The notes under the pieces were generated by a model. That model saw only the letters and a list, made by a program, of their open reading frames with translations, did no database searches and was not told the origin of the DNA. The position numbers and the translations under genes are program-made. Below, piece after piece: positions 9,173 to 19,139 of a stretch of 64,000 nt of DNA (positions are counted from its first letter, which is position 1; the number at the start of each line of letters is the position of its first letter). This DNA comes from Kineothrix sp. MB12-C1 (lineage in GTDB: Bacteria; Bacillota; Clostridia; Lachnospirales; Lachnospiraceae), in NCBI RefSeq assembly GCF_030863805.1, contig NZ_CP132957.1:1798001-1862000 (forward strand), in the 5' to 3' direction.

Positions 9173-10255
9173 TTAATTTAATTTTTTCACAGAATTACGA
9201 AGTGTCAGCTTCGCATCGAATTCGTAATTCCCATCATATGAGGGATTATCTATCATTCGAAGCAGATTATTAGCCGCCTTCTCACCCAGTTTATCCATCG
9301 GATGAGAAATACAGGTAAGAGCGATATCTCCAAGCACAGCAAGATCCGAATCATCGATACTTACAACAGACATATCCTCCGGAATAGCAATTCCCTCTTT
9401 CTTCAACATTTCTAAAAGTTCAAAGGCCACCTGGTCATTATAGCAAAATACCGCGCTGCACCCTTCAAGACGTTCTAAAATTGCTGCTTTTCTCTTGTTT
9501 AAGTTCTTGATATCTTCCGTATCGATCCATATTACATGAGCATCTTCTACTATCATGCCCGCATTCTGCATAGCCTCTGTGTAACCGGCATACCTCATAT
9601 GTCCCTGGCCATCATCCAGCTTGAAAATACCTCCGATTTTCTTATGTCCCATTTCAATCAGATGCTCAGTTACTTTCTCTCCTGCCATTCTATCGTTTAA
9701 CGATACGTGTGGAATAGAAAGCAGAGGATAATAACTATTAATAAAAACAACAGGAATTCCCCGCTTCTGCAGTTCCTTATATAAATACAAATTAGAATTA
9801 GGAATGCCGCTTTTGGTCGTTTCCATAATGACTCCGGCCACTTCATCCCGGCTTAAGATATCTTCCAAAATCGTCTTCTCCCGGCTGCCCTGGTTATTGG
9901 TAAACGCGATCTGCACGGAATAACCATTTTCAAACAACACATTCTCTATCCCCTGTATGGTTTTGGGGAAGATATATCCGTCCACATAAGTCGTCACCAC
10001 AGAAATCCTGGTCCGATTCTCCAGATTCGCCTGCCGCTTATCATTAATATATGTTCCGCTTCCCTGTATTCTAATAAGGATTCCCTCACTTTCGAGGACA
10101 CTGATTGCATGGCGTACCGTCTGCCTGCTCACATGAAACATATCCTTTAATTCATTTTCTGAATGCATTTTCTGCCCTGGCAGAAATGTCTTCGATGCAA
10201 TCTGTTCCTTTATCCAGCTTACAAGCTCCATATATTTTGATTGACTTTTACTCAC
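9173..10255 (-). CDS. araR: AraR-type transcriptional repressor (GntR DNA-binding domain plus LacI-type sugar domain)
   Basis: Cytoplasmic repressor expected to release DNA when it binds L-arabinose. Residues 1-70 are a GntR winged helix (SENELKDMFHVSRQTVRHAI, GILIRIQGSGTYI). Residues 80-355 are a LacI/GalR-type periplasmic-binding-like domain (VAGVIMETTKSG, GGIFKLDDGQGHMRY, VFCYNDQVAFELL, VSIDDSDLA). This fusion is typical of AraR of Bacillus subtilis, and the 360-residue length agrees. It is the last gene of the ChvE-type transporter operon, 54 bases after the permease. The start is a GTG at 10255 with no ribosome binding site close by; AAGGAGG lies 30 bases upstream next to a seven-codon minicistron that ends in GTGA overlapping this start. 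Likely targets are the transporter operon and araA-araB-araD. Confidence 0.85.
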   Translation of the reverse strand: MSKSQSKYMELVSWIKEQIASKTFLPGQKMHSENELKDMFHVSRQTVRHAISVLESEGILIRIQGSGTYINDKRQANLENRTRISVVTTYVDGYIFPKTIQGIENVLFENGYSVQIAFTNNQGSREKTILEDILSRDEVAGVIMETTKSGIPNSNLYLYKELQKRGIPVVFINSYYPLLSIPHVSLNDRMAGEKVTEHLIEMGHKKIGGIFKLDDGQGHMRYAGYTEAMQNAGMIVEDAHVIWIDTEDIKNLNKRKAAILERLEGCSAVFCYNDQVAFELLEMLKKEGIAIPEDMSVVSIDDSDLAVLGDIALTCISHPMDKLGEKAANNLLRMIDNPSYDGNYEFDAKLTLRNSVKKLN

Positions 10256-10309
10256 AGCATACCGGGGTGCATTGGACGCAGCCCGCCTCCTTATTCTAGC
10301 TTTAAACTA

Positions 10310-11479
10310 TCAGCCTTTTTTTCTCTTAGATAAAATATCTACTGTAACAGCTCCAAGAAGTACCGCTCCCTTTACTATCTTCTGAATATCTGTGGACCAT
10401 CCGTATAAGGACATACCATTATTCAGGATACCCATAATGAAAGCACCTACTACCGCTCCGATAATGGTACCGACACCACCGGCTGCTGCCGCTCCGCCGA
10501 TATAGCAGGAAGCAATAGCATCCAACTCGAAACCATCTCCGGCCTTCGGTGTTGCCGAAGCATTACGTGCGGACAATACAATACCTGCAACCGCAGAAAG
10601 CATACCCATATTCGTATATACCCAGAAGAATACTTTCTCCGTATTGATACCGGATAACTGGGCTGCCTTAGCATTACCACCCATAGCATAAATCTGACGT
10701 CCTGCCACTGTCCTACTCGTAAGGAAGTGATAGATACCAACGAGAAGTCCCATAATAATTAATACGAAAGGAATACCGTTGTAGTTTGCCAGTTTATAGA
10801 AGAAGAACCATACAATAATAAGAATAATCGCTTCTTTTATAATAACCTGCCACATCGGATTTACCGCAAAACCATATTTCTTCTTCGTATTGATATTCCT
10901 AATCTCCGAAAGGATAATGAGAATGGATGCCACAAGCGCTACGATAAGGCAAACCAAGTCGATTTGCTTGCCGCCGAACGCCACTTTTATTGTCGGCAGG
11001 AATCCGGCACCTATATATGTATAGTCGGTAGGAAGGGGACCTTTTGTCTGTGCCTTCAATAATGTATAGGTCAGACCACGGCCCATAAGCATGGTCGCCA
11101 GTGTTACTACGAAGGGAGGAATCTTAAGCTTTGCAATAAAGAATCCTGCAAACATACCGGATGCCACACCGATTACGAGTGCTGCCAAAATAGCGACAAA
11201 TATACCTGCTTTGAAGTCTACCATCAGAATACCTACCGCAGCTCCGCTCAGTGCAACAATGGATCCTACTCCCAGGTCAATGTTACCAGTCAAAACACAT
11301 AATAACATACCTACTGCTAAAATAACAATATATCCGTTCTGCATAATTAAGTTATTGATGTTTGCCGGAGAGAGGTTCTTTCCTCCTGTGAGAATGGCAA
11401 AGATAATAAATACGGCTATTAGGGCAAGTACCATACCGTATTGCTTCATATCTAAATTAATAGTTTTTTTCTTTTCCAT
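10310..11479 (-). CDS. Sugar ABC transporter permease, GguB/XylH type
   Basis: Integral membrane permease of a multiple-monosaccharide importer, 389 residues with about ten hydrophobic segments. The family signature near residue 60-75 (LLCVLTGNIDLGVGSIVAL) and the later GGAAAAGGVGTIIGA region are seen. Length and the long cytoplasmic loop around 190-215 (RNINTKKKYGFAVNP) fit the XylH/GguB/MmsB group rather than the shorter RbsC group. Start and the ATPase stop overlap by one base (TAATG). It works with the ATPase upstream and the ChvE-like binding protein. Confidence 0.9.
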   Translation of the reverse strand: MEKKKTINLDMKQYGMVLALIAVFIIFAILTGGKNLSPANINNLIMQNGYIVILAVGMLLCVLTGNIDLGVGSIVALSGAAVGILMVDFKAGIFVAILAALVIGVASGMFAGFFIAKLKIPPFVVTLATMLMGRGLTYTLLKAQTKGPLPTDYTYIGAGFLPTIKVAFGGKQIDLVCLIVALVASILIILSEIRNINTKKKYGFAVNPMWQVIIKEAIILIIVWFFFYKLANYNGIPFVLIIMGLLVGIYHFLTSRTVAGRQIYAMGGNAKAAQLSGINTEKVFFWVYTNMGMLSAVAGIVLSARNASATPKAGDGFELDAIASCYIGGAAAAGGVGTIIGAVVGAFIMGILNNGMSLYGWSTDIQKIVKGAVLLGAVTVDILSKRKKG

Positions 11480-13032
11480 TAGTTTTCACCCTTTCTGTTA
11501 TGCGCCATAATGCGCTGCATAATTCTTTCCTGTGATATTTCTTCCTTCGTAAGTTCTCCGGCTATCTCGCCTTCATTTATGACATATACACGGTCACAGG
11601 TTCCTATAATCTCGGGCATTTCCGAAGAAATAACAATTACTGCTTTTCCTTCCTTTGCCAGTTCATTGATAATACAATAAATTTCGTATTTGGCGCCAAC
11701 ATCGATACCTCTTGTAGGTTCATCGAGAATCAGTATATCCGGCTGTGTCAGCATCCACTTTGCGAGAACAACTTTCTGCTGATTACCTCCTGAAAGCGAT
11801 CCAACTGTCTGATTAATGGAATTGGTCTTTACATTAATTTTCTTTCTATATTCTTCTGCAGATATAATTTCATCGTTGCTGTTCACTACACCATTTTTAG
11901 AGAAAAACTTTCTAAGGGCAGCCATCGTCATGTTTCTCTTAATATCATCAATCAGAACCAATCCATAGTTCTTACGATCTTCCGATACATAAGCTAACTT
12001 GTTATCAATAGCATCCTTTACAGATTTAATCGTAACCTCTTTACCATTGATAGATATGCTTCCCGATATTTTCTGACCATAAGATTTTCCGAAGATACTC
12101 ATAGCTAATTCTGTTCTTCCTGCACCCATTAATCCGGCCAGACCGACTACTTCTCCGGCTTTTACGTGCAGATTAACATTTTTAATTATATGCCTGTTCG
12201 CATCATCGGGATGATATACATTCCAATTCTTTATTTCAAATATCGTTTCTCCGACTTCTACATCTTCCCTTAACGGATATCGGTTAGTAAGCTCTCTTCC
12301 TACCATTCCTTTAATAATCCTGTCCTCAGAGAAATCATCTTTTCCTTTTTCCAATGTCTCGATTGTATGTCCGTCACGAATTACCGTAATGGAATCCGCC
12401 ACATAGCTGATTTCATTCAATTTATGAGAAATAATGATACAGGTAATTCCATGCTTTTTTAATTCCAGCATAATTTCGAGAAGCTTACCGCTTTCTTCGT
12501 CATTTAGCGCTGCGGTGGGTTCGTCCAGAATCAAAAGCTCCACCTTTTTTGCCATCGCCTTGGCAATCTCTATCAACTGCTGCTTGCCAACACCCAGGAG
12601 ATTGACAGGAGCATTGACATCTTCATCCCCTAATCCTACTTTTTCAAGCATCTCGTGCGCTCTTTTTCTCGTCTGCGTCCAATCGATCACGCCTTTGATA
12701 CCGGTTTGTTCATTTCCGAGAAATACGTTCTCCGCAACAGAAAGGTGGGGGCTTAAGGCAAGCTCCTGATGGATGATAACCACCCCTTTTGCTTCGCTTT
12801 CTTTTATACTGTGGAATTTACATACTTCGTTGTTATAAACAATGTCGCCTTCATAGGTTCCGAACGGATATACGCCCGATAAGACATTCATAAGCGTTGA
12901 TTTGCCGGCTCCGTTTTCTCCGCATAACGCATGGATTTCTCCCCGCTTCACTTTCAGATTGACATCGTCCAATGCTTTTACTCCCGTAAAAGCCTTTGTT
13001 ATGTGATTCATTTCCAATATATAATCAGACAT
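11479..13032 (-). CDS. Sugar ABC transporter ATP-binding protein, GguA/XylG type
   Basis: Tandem ABC ATPase energising the ChvE-type importer, about 517 residues. Walker [10 protein letters not shown] is near residues 38-46, the first Walker B is [10 protein letters not shown], the second half has [17 protein letters not shown] and [11 protein letters not shown] chose the ATG at 13032 because AGGAAG lies eight bases before it; an ATG two codons upstream is too close to that site. The gene starts about 150 bases after the binding protein gene, with a hairpin between them, and runs directly into the permease. Confidence 0.92.
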   Translation of the reverse strand: MSDYILEMNHITKAFTGVKALDDVNLKVKRGEIHALCGENGAGKSTLMNVLSGVYPFGTYEGDIVYNNEVCKFHSIKESEAKGVVIIHQELALSPHLSVAENVFLGNEQTGIKGVIDWTQTRKRAHEMLEKVGLGDEDVNAPVNLLGVGKQQLIEIAKAMAKKVELLILDEPTAALNDEESGKLLEIMLELKKHGITCIIISHKLNEISYVADSITVIRDGHTIETLEKGKDDFSEDRIIKGMVGRELTNRYPLREDVEVGETIFEIKNWNVYHPDDANRHIIKNVNLHVKAGEVVGLAGLMGAGRTELAMSIFGKSYGQKISGSISINGKEVTIKSVKDAIDNKLAYVSEDRKNYGLVLIDDIKRNMTMAALRKFFSKNGVVNSNDEIISAEEYRKKINVKTNSINQTVGSLSGGNQQKVVLAKWMLTQPDILILDEPTRGIDVGAKYEIYCIINELAKEGKAVIVISSEMPEIIGTCDRVYVINEGEIAGELTKEEISQERIMQRIMAHNRKGEN

Positions 13033-13098
13033 CCGCATAACTTCCTTTCTGCTTACTTTCCAAAACTTCTTTATGTTCAGTGGTAAAATATTAAGAGA

Positions 13099-13116
13099 GC
13101 GGCAGCACTATGCCGC
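13099..13116 (-). terminator. Intercistronic hairpin after the ChvE-like gene
   Basis: GCGGCA (13099-13104) pairs with TGCCGC (13111-13116) around a six-base loop, 67 bases past the stop of the binding protein gene. No U tract follows, so it is more likely a partial terminator or mRNA-protecting stem than a full stop, matching the arrangement in the first transporter operon. Confidence 0.5.
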
Positions 13117-13182
13117 CGCCCACACTTTTTAATTATAATATATAACTGTTCAGTACCCTCACAATTACTGGTATGTTAACAA

Positions 13183-14349
13183 TTATTCAGCCAACTGATC
13201 CGCTGTGTAGTATCCACCGTCAACAATTAATTCCTGATAGTTGTTCACATCAACTGCTGCAGGTGTGCAAAGGTAAGAAGGAACTACTATTACGTTGTTG
13301 TTGTACTGCTCTGTATCGTTGATTTCAGGTTCTGAGCCTTCAAGAACTGCCTGAACCATCGTTACACACTTCTCAGCGAGGAGACGCGTATCTTTGTAGA
13401 TAGACATTGTCTGATATCCGCTGATAATGTTCTTAACTGCCATAAGCTCTGCATCCTGTCCTGTAATGAGCGGCCAATCTTCACCTAATGTATAACCGGC
13501 ACCTTCGAGAGCAGCCTTAATACCATAAGCAAATCCGTCAAATGCGGAGCAAGCGATATCGAGTTTATCATCTGCATAGAAGCCTGTTAAGTAGTTCTCA
13601 CAGTTCTGCTGAGCTGTTTCCTGAGACCATCTTAAGATACAAGTATCTTCAAAAGAAGTTCTTCCGGATTTACATACGAGGGTACCATCATCAAGATAAG
13701 GCTGTAATACTTCTATTACACCATTATAAAGCATAACTGCGTTATTATCATCAGGAGAGCCCATAAAAAACTCGATGGTGTAAGATTCGCCTGCTGCCTG
13801 AGCTGCCGGTAAGTCTTTGTTTTCTTCGATGTATTTACCGATTGCAGTACCTATACCTTTATTATCGAAGGTTGCATAGTAAGAAACTGCATCCGTATCC
13901 ATAAGAAGACGGTCATAAGCGATAATAGGAATTCCGGCTTCCTTCGCCTGCGCTTCTACGTTAACGAGTGCCTGTGAGTCGATAGATGCAATTACGAGGC
14001 AGTTTACACCACTTGCAATCATATTCTCAAGCTGAGAAACCTGAGCCTGTACATCATCTTCTGCATACTGAAGGTCAACTTCATATCCGAGTGCTTCTAA
14101 CTGTTTCTTCATGTTCGCACCGTCATTAATCCATCTTTCAGATGACTGTGTGGGCATCGCCACACCAACCTTCTTGCCTGCTCCAGATGCAGTGGCATCT
14201 GCTGTCTCTTCTGTTGTGCTCTCTGCTGCCGGAGTTTCCGTCGTCTCAGCCGCCGGTGTCTCTGTTGTTGCTGCAGAACCGCCACATCCGATTAAAAGGG
14301 TTGCGGCCATCGCTACACTGATTAATGCGCCTAAAAGTTTTCTTTTCAT
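13183..14349 (-). CDS. Sugar ABC transporter substrate-binding lipoprotein, ChvE/XylF-like
   Basis: Secreted lipoprotein of 388 residues that binds a monosaccharide. Signal peptide with lipobox TLLIGCGG (Cys at about 22), then a Thr/Glu/Ala-rich linker to about 55. The mature part has the ChvE/XylF hallmarks: VGVAMPTQSSERWINDG near 62-78, CLVIASIDSQAL, IIAYDRLLMDTD, FFMGSPDDNNA and a hinge region with TGQDAE. ChvE-group proteins bind arabinose, xylose, galactose and glucose. The AraR-type gene at the end of the same operon points to L-arabinose. A GGGAGG ribosome binding site precedes the ATG, and a strong promoter and palindromes lie upstream. Confidence 0.88.
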   Translation of the reverse strand: MKRKLLGALISVAMAATLLIGCGGSAATTETPAAETTETPAAESTTEETADATASGAGKKVGVAMPTQSSERWINDGANMKKQLEALGYEVDLQYAEDDVQAQVSQLENMIASGVNCLVIASIDSQALVNVEAQAKEAGIPIIAYDRLLMDTDAVSYYATFDNKGIGTAIGKYIEENKDLPAAQAAGESYTIEFFMGSPDDNNAVMLYNGVIEVLQPYLDDGTLVCKSGRTSFEDTCILRWSQETAQQNCENYLTGFYADDKLDIACSAFDGFAYGIKAALEGAGYTLGEDWPLITGQDAELMAVKNIISGYQTMSIYKDTRLLAEKCVTMVQAVLEGSEPEINDTEQYNNNVIVVPSYLCTPAAVDVNNYQELIVDGGYYTADQLAE

Positions 14350-14385
14350 GTTTTTCCTCCCATGAATCTTGTAATTATAAATTAC

Positions 14386-14430
14386 TTGTATTTACAATTC
14401 ATACCACATTGGTATGAGATTGTACGACAA
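14386..14430 (-). promoter_or_regulatory. Three palindromes in the leader of the ChvE-like operon, candidate AraR operators
   Basis: TTGTATTTACAA at 14386-14397, TCATACCA/TGGTATGA with a 3-base centre at 14399-14417, and TTGTACGACAA at 14420-14430. The B. subtilis AraR site has the form TTGTA(CG)TACAA, so the first and third resemble it. They lie downstream of the promoter, where a bound repressor could block elongation or loop to the upstream site at 14653. Function is inferred. Confidence 0.5.
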
Positions 14431-14576
14431 TTAAGGATAATTATAGATGTCTTTTTCACATTATTATGGATAAAAAACAAATTAAGAATACTATTTACTA
14501 TGCTTATTCCCCATTTTTACATGATTTTGAAGACACTTTCCATATAACTTAATTTTCATACATTCATTGTATTTAT

Positions 14577-14605
14577 ATATTATGCTATGTTTTTTGTTTT
14601 GTCAA
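14577..14605 (-). promoter_or_regulatory. Sigma-A-type promoter of the ChvE-like transporter operon
   Basis: On the minus strand TTGACA (14605-14600) and TAATAT (14582-14577) are separated by exactly 17 bases. Transcription would start near 14570, giving a leader of about 220 bases before the binding protein gene. No other gene lies downstream on this strand before it. Confidence 0.75.
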
Positions 14606-14652
14606 TATGTTATTGTGTATTTTTTGCACAAATCATGTTCAACTTTATAAAC

Positions 14653-14666
14653 TTGTATGTGTACAA
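14653..14666 (-). promoter_or_regulatory. Upstream palindrome, candidate distal AraR operator
   Basis: TTGTATGTGTACAA is a palindrome with TTGTA/TACAA arms and a 4-base centre, about 50 bases upstream of the -35 box. It matches the arms of the sites in the leader, which would suit a looped repression complex. The spacing of the arms differs from the classic AraR site, so this remains tentative. Confidence 0.4.
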
Positions 14667-14788
14667 CTTGAAATAAATCTATACCGTGCCATATTTGCCT
14701 GTTTTTATAACAGTTCATTACCCCACTGTTACTTATGAAAATCCATTGGACTCACCTTCCGTTATGGAATCTTCACTTTTAGCCGGCA

Positions 14789-15130
14789 TTACTCGTCATT
14801 GTCTTCACGATCCATGGCACCACCCACATATTTTCCCATCGCCAATGCCCTTGCGGAATGAATGATGAGGAGCACCCCAATCACCACAAATGCTGCGATT
14901 GCCACGAGAAAGAAAACGAGCTCGCTTCCACTATATTTCTGAGTCACATCTCTTAATGAGTAAACGATGTAAAGCAGATAGGCTGCCACCATTAGACGAA
15001 TCGTCAAGGAAAGCTTCGTAGGAAGGTAAATTTTCTTACCGCCTTTATCTTTTCCTTCCTCTATTCCCCCTGATTCCGCACCAACGACGGGGGATTCCTT
15101 TTGTTCCCATTGGTTATCTTCCACCTTCAT
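14789..15130 (-). CDS. Small membrane protein downstream of a chemoreceptor
   Basis: Protein of 113 residues that I do not recognise. A hydrophilic, charged N-terminus (1-42) is followed by two hydrophobic segments (about 44-63 and 70-92) and a short acidic tail. It starts three bases after the stop of the chemoreceptor gene and has GGAGGAAGGAAGAGG before the ATG, so it is surely co-expressed with the receptor. A role with the receptor is possible, but nothing in the sequence proves it. Confidence 0.7.
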   Translation of the reverse strand: MKVEDNQWEQKESPVVGAESGGIEEGKDKGGKKIYLPTKLSLTIRLMVAAYLLYIVYSLRDVTQKYSGSELVFFLVAIAAFVVIGVLLIIHSARALAMGKYVGGAMDREDNDE

Positions 15131-15132
15131 AA

Positions 15133-16992
15133 CTATATTCCTCTTCCTTCCTCCACTAGCGATACCCTTGCCAACTTGAATTCTGAGACCATACTCTCAA
15201 GTCCCTTCGTCAATTCCACAAGTTGTTCCGCTGCCGTAGCGATCTGTTCCAGGTTCGCACTTTCCTCAGTTACCACTTCATTAATTTCATTGATTCCGAT
15301 TACATTTTCATTGGTCGTATCCTCAACTACTTCTGCACTAAGGACCGCTGTCTCTATGGCCTTCATAAGAATCGAGAGTTTGTCGGTAATATTAAATACA
15401 CTTTCCTCTACCTTCGAAGTGCCGTCCTTAATCGTCATAAAGTCATTCCTTGTTTCCTGAGTCATCTCATTCCCCTTCTGTAAATGATTCAGGCTCTCCT
15501 CCAGTTTGTTATTCATATTCTGTGATTCCGCCTGAAGAGCTTTAATCATCATTCCGATTTCTTCTGCTGCTTTGCTGGAATCATCTGCCAGCTTTCTTAT
15601 TTCATCAGCGACTACAGCAAATCCCTTACCTGCTTCTCCGGCTCTCGCCGCTTCGATAGATGCATTTAATGAGAGTAGGTTCGTCTGTGATGCGATTTCC
15701 GTAATTGCACTCAGCGCATTTGACATCTGTCTGGCATTATCATTGAACTTCTCGAATACCTTCGTCACCTCATGAATAGAACTGTCTATAACCTCTAATT
15801 GTTTCACATACTCATTGATTCTATCCATTCCACTCTGAGCATCTGCCTTCGCCCTCTCAGAGCTCTCCTGAATATAGGTGGTATTCTCTACAACGACTCC
15901 TGATATTCCCTCCATCTCACGAATCTGCTGTACAATCCGGACTACTTCTTCTTGCTGCTTCTGCATCCTGGACTGCATTTCTCCGACGGAAGCCGCAATT
16001 TCTTCACTGCCCGCCGCATTCTTCATCATATTATCACTTACAGTGGCGGTAACCCGTTCCAACTCGGCAGAACCATCTTTTACACGTTGTAAAACAGAAG
16101 TAATGCTCCCTTTCATTTTATTAAAAGCTTCTACAAGGCGGCCCGTCTCATCCTTACTTCTAACTTCAATATCATCTTCCGATAAATCTCCATCCGCAAT
16201 AATTACAATCTTTTTGCTGAGAGCTTTAATCGGTCCCGTAATACTCCCTGATATTATAATCGCCGCTACCGTTGTCACTGCAAAGATAACAACCGCAATT
16301 CCCATCAAAAGGCCAAATACGCGAGCAACTTCATTTTTAATCTGCTCCTGTACATTTTCACTCCTCGTTATCTCGTAGGTAAGCAGATTTTCCGCATTGC
16401 CGGAAAGAAATAAGGCGGTGCTGTCAAGCTGCACTGCCTGTGCAGACGCTGCATTGGAATAACTTTCACCTTCGCTTAAAGCGATAATTTCTTCATAGAG
16501 AGCAACATACTTGTCCACTTCGGAAGAAAGGCTGGCAAGCTGGTTCCTGTTCTGGCTGTATTCTACCTCGTCTCCGATGTTGTTTGCGATATCCTCTATG
16601 TATGCCTTCATAGTAGCAATCATCTCCGGATGGCCACTGTCGGTAATACTACCCCCTACACCGCATAGATTCACTACCGTTCTCGCCGTCTTCACACTGT
16701 TCGTTTTAATATAAGAAATCTTACTTATATTTTCCAGAACCCCTTCGTATTGCGCATTGTATCCAATCGTTTTTATCGCCATTACCCCTAACAGCACAAT
16801 AAAGATAATCGACATTATAAATATCACACTATTGATTTTAAGACGTATTCCTATTCCGTTTTTGGATGACTTCCCAATATCTCTTTTCTTTTTTCGATGT
16901 TTTAAATGTTTTACTTTATTGGTATTTTCTGTCTTGGTTATTTTTTTCAGTTGGTTTTTTAGATTTCCTATGTTTCTCCTTTTCTTTTCCAT
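15133..16992 (-). CDS. Methyl-accepting chemotaxis protein with basic N-terminal tail
   Basis: Chemoreceptor of 619 residues. An unusually basic cytoplasmic tail (residues 1-50, many Lys/Arg) precedes TM1 (about 54-73). An extracytoplasmic helical sensor region runs to about 222, then TM2 (about 224-249), a HAMP domain (about 250-302), and the cytoplasmic signalling domain with the tip [28 protein letters not shown] lies before the ATG. It is the first gene of a two-gene unit with the small membrane protein. The ligand is unknown; the neighbourhood suggests sugars. Confidence 0.92.
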   Translation of the reverse strand: MEKKRRNIGNLKNQLKKITKTENTNKVKHLKHRKKKRDIGKSSKNGIGIRLKINSVIFIMSIIFIVLLGVMAIKTIGYNAQYEGVLENISKISYIKTNSVKTARTVVNLCGVGGSITDSGHPEMIATMKAYIEDIANNIGDEVEYSQNRNQLASLSSEVDKYVALYEEIIALSEGESYSNAASAQAVQLDSTALFLSGNAENLLTYEITRSENVQEQIKNEVARVFGLLMGIAVVIFAVTTVAAIIISGSITGPIKALSKKIVIIADGDLSEDDIEVRSKDETGRLVEAFNKMKGSITSVLQRVKDGSAELERVTATVSDNMMKNAAGSEEIAASVGEMQSRMQKQQEEVVRIVQQIREMEGISGVVVENTTYIQESSERAKADAQSGMDRINEYVKQLEVIDSSIHEVTKVFEKFNDNARQMSNALSAITEIASQTNLLSLNASIEAARAGEAGKGFAVVADEIRKLADDSSKAAEEIGMMIKALQAESQNMNNKLEESLNHLQKGNEMTQETRNDFMTIKDGTSKVEESVFNITDKLSILMKAIETAVLSAEVVEDTTNENVIGINEINEVVTEESANLEQIATAAEQLVELTKGLESMVSEFKLARVSLVEEGRGI

Positions 16993-17291
16993 TTCATCTC
17001 CCTTTCAAATCGTTTTTCCCTTGTTATGTACGACTTTCAAGTTTTTGTACATTTTTATTACTTTATCGGATACATTTGCCATTTTATTGTCATATATGTA
17101 TAATATGATACATTTCTTTACTTGTCAATTATTTTTGTTCATTATACCCATAATATAGATACCTATTATCTAAGTTGTACATTATAAGTTGTATCATTCC
17201 CTCTAATCCCCGCAGAACTCATCGCGGAATTCAATACATCTTTCTTTCTTCTCATTCATATATTTAAGAAAAACGAAACCGGGTATCGTCC

Positions 17292-19139
17292 TTGAAGCCT
17301 TTTATTCATTTTCCTCGTTCCAGTAGGCACAAAGCGGCCATTTTATCGCTTTTTTCTCTCTTCCTACTTCTCGGATTCTTCTTATTCTTCTCTACGAAGG
17401 ATACAAGAACTTTTCAACATTTTGCAAAGGAATTCTTTACGAAGGAGCTCACCTCCAACACTTTGAACATGCACTATACCGTGGCTAATCCAGAGGCTTA
17501 CGGCATCAACTCTTATGTGCCCGTGCTCCCCTCCTATTCCATTCAGGAAAAAGAAGCCTCTTTTCAGGAGCTTACCGATTCCATTGCCTTACTTCGTTCC
17601 ATCGATAATGACCGGTTAAGCGGACAGGATTCTTACACTTACCGCTTACTCCTGCCTTACTTAGAAAATGAGAGAGCAGGTATGTCCCTCTATTATTATA
17701 CTGCTCCGCTCTCGCCTTCCTCCGGTATGCAATCACAGCTCCCTATATTGCTTGCTGAATATACGTTCCGAAACAAAAGAGATATTGAAGATTATCTGGC
17801 ACTTCTCGATCAGACTGATACTTATTTCGAAGGTGTCACTACCTTTTTACAGGAGCAGTCATCTAAAGGGTTATTTATGCCAGACTATTCTGCGGATAAG
17901 GTCATTGCTCAATGCGACACCATTATGGACAAAAGTTCTCTCGCAAACGGTACACATTTCCTTCACACTACTTTCGAAGAAAGGCTTGATCTGCTGTTGG
18001 CTAAGGAAATCATTACCGAAAAGGAAAAGCAACAATACCTATCCGAAAACGACAGATTGCTCACTACCGTTATGGCGCCTGCCTACCAGGCTTTGGGAGA
18101 TGAACTCCTTGTGCTAAAAGGCAGTGGAAAGAATGAGAATGGTCTGTATTACTACCCTCAGGGGCGAGAATATTATCTCTATTTGCTGCGTTCACATGCT
18201 TCCTCTTATCGGGATATCGGCAGAATTAAAACTCTTCTCTTTAAGGATTTTGATCAGAACTTTGATAGCATGTACTCTCTGCTGCATAATAATTCTTCCC
18301 TCTCCGCCGCACAGAAGCTTCAGGAAGGGACTTTCCCTTATGAATCTCCCGCAGATATGCTGAATAATCTTCAGCAAGTGATGGCCGAGGACTTTCCCGG
18401 TCTGTCTACCGTTTCACAAGATAAGGCACTGCCCGCTTGTACTGTAAAATCCATTTCCAAAAACTTAGAGGAATACTGCAGCCCTGCCTTTTATCTGACA
18501 CCACCTTTGGATGATATTCGCGAAAATGTTATCTATATCAACCAGAAGCACAATCCTCAGGGTGTAGAGCTTTACACAACCCTTGCTCACGAAGGTTATC
18601 CCGGTCATCTCTACCAGACTGTCTATATGCAGCTATACTTTAATAAAACCGATACCAATCCGATTCGGTCTCTCTTATCCTATGGGGGATATGTGGAAGG
18701 CTGGGCAATGTATGTGGAGCTTAAAGCCTACGATTATGCAAAGGAACTTATGAAAGAACAAAATTCCAAAGCAGAAGCGCTTTATGAATCCTACAAACTA
18801 GATCGTCAGATACAACTCTGTCTTTATTCCTTATTGGATATCGCTATTCATTATGAAGGTGCCAATTATAAACAAGTGCATAAGATGCTTTCCTCCGTGG
18901 GAATCAGCGACGTCGATACCACCCGAGCCATCTATGAATATATTGTAGAAGAACCGGGTACTTATCTGAAATATTACCTCGGTTACTTAGAGATTCTGGA
19001 ATTAAAAAAGGAAGCGCAAAGACTGTGGGGAGATACCTACAGTGATTATCGCTTCCATCGTTTCTATCTGGAAAATGGCCCTGCCGACTTTACCAACCTA
19101 CGTCTGCAACTTCAACAAGAGCCTCAGAACCAAACATAG
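17292..19139 (+). CDS. DUF885 family metallopeptidase, membrane-anchored
   Basis: Protein of 615 residues of the DUF885 family (predicted zinc peptidases). A hydrophobic segment at residues 14-34 acts as signal anchor or signal peptide. The zinc-binding motif HEGYPGH is at 432-438, and the third-ligand region YVEGWAMYVE follows near 470. These match the family's HExxxxH pattern. The start is a TTG at 17292: the reading frame is open only to 17268 and has no ATG until residue 60, well after the signal segment. It is one of the few host genes on the plus strand, divergent from the chemoreceptor. Its product may supply peptides to the neighbouring oligopeptide transporter. Confidence 0.85.
   Translation: MKPFIHFPRSSRHKAAILSLFSLFLLLGFFLFFSTKDTRTFQHFAKEFFTKELTSNTLNMHYTVANPEAYGINSYVPVLPSYSIQEKEASFQELTDSIALLRSIDNDRLSGQDSYTYRLLLPYLENERAGMSLYYYTAPLSPSSGMQSQLPILLAEYTFRNKRDIEDYLALLDQTDTYFEGVTTFLQEQSSKGLFMPDYSADKVIAQCDTIMDKSSLANGTHFLHTTFEERLDLLLAKEIITEKEKQQYLSENDRLLTTVMAPAYQALGDELLVLKGSGKNENGLYYYPQGREYYLYLLRSHASSYRDIGRIKTLLFKDFDQNFDSMYSLLHNNSSLSAAQKLQEGTFPYESPADMLNNLQQVMAEDFPGLSTVSQDKALPACTVKSISKNLEEYCSPAFYLTPPLDDIRENVIYINQKHNPQGVELYTTLAHEGYPGHLYQTVYMQLYFNKTDTNPIRSLLSYGGYVEGWAMYVELKAYDYAKELMKEQNSKAEALYESYKLDRQIQLCLYSLLDIAIHYEGANYKQVHKMLSSVGISDVDTTRAIYEYIVEEPGTYLKYYLGYLEILELKKEAQRLWGDTYSDYRFHRFYLENGPADFTNLRLQLQQEPQNQT

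Larger units (their letters stand above)
14350..14788. other. Regulatory gap upstream of the ChvE-like operon
   Basis: No gene is seen here. The gap holds the promoter of the binding protein operon at 14577-14605, a leader of about 220 bases with several palindromes (14386-14430), another palindrome upstream of the promoter (14653-14666), and a weak hairpin (14708-14731) that may end the chemoreceptor/small-protein operon. Confidence 0.7.
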
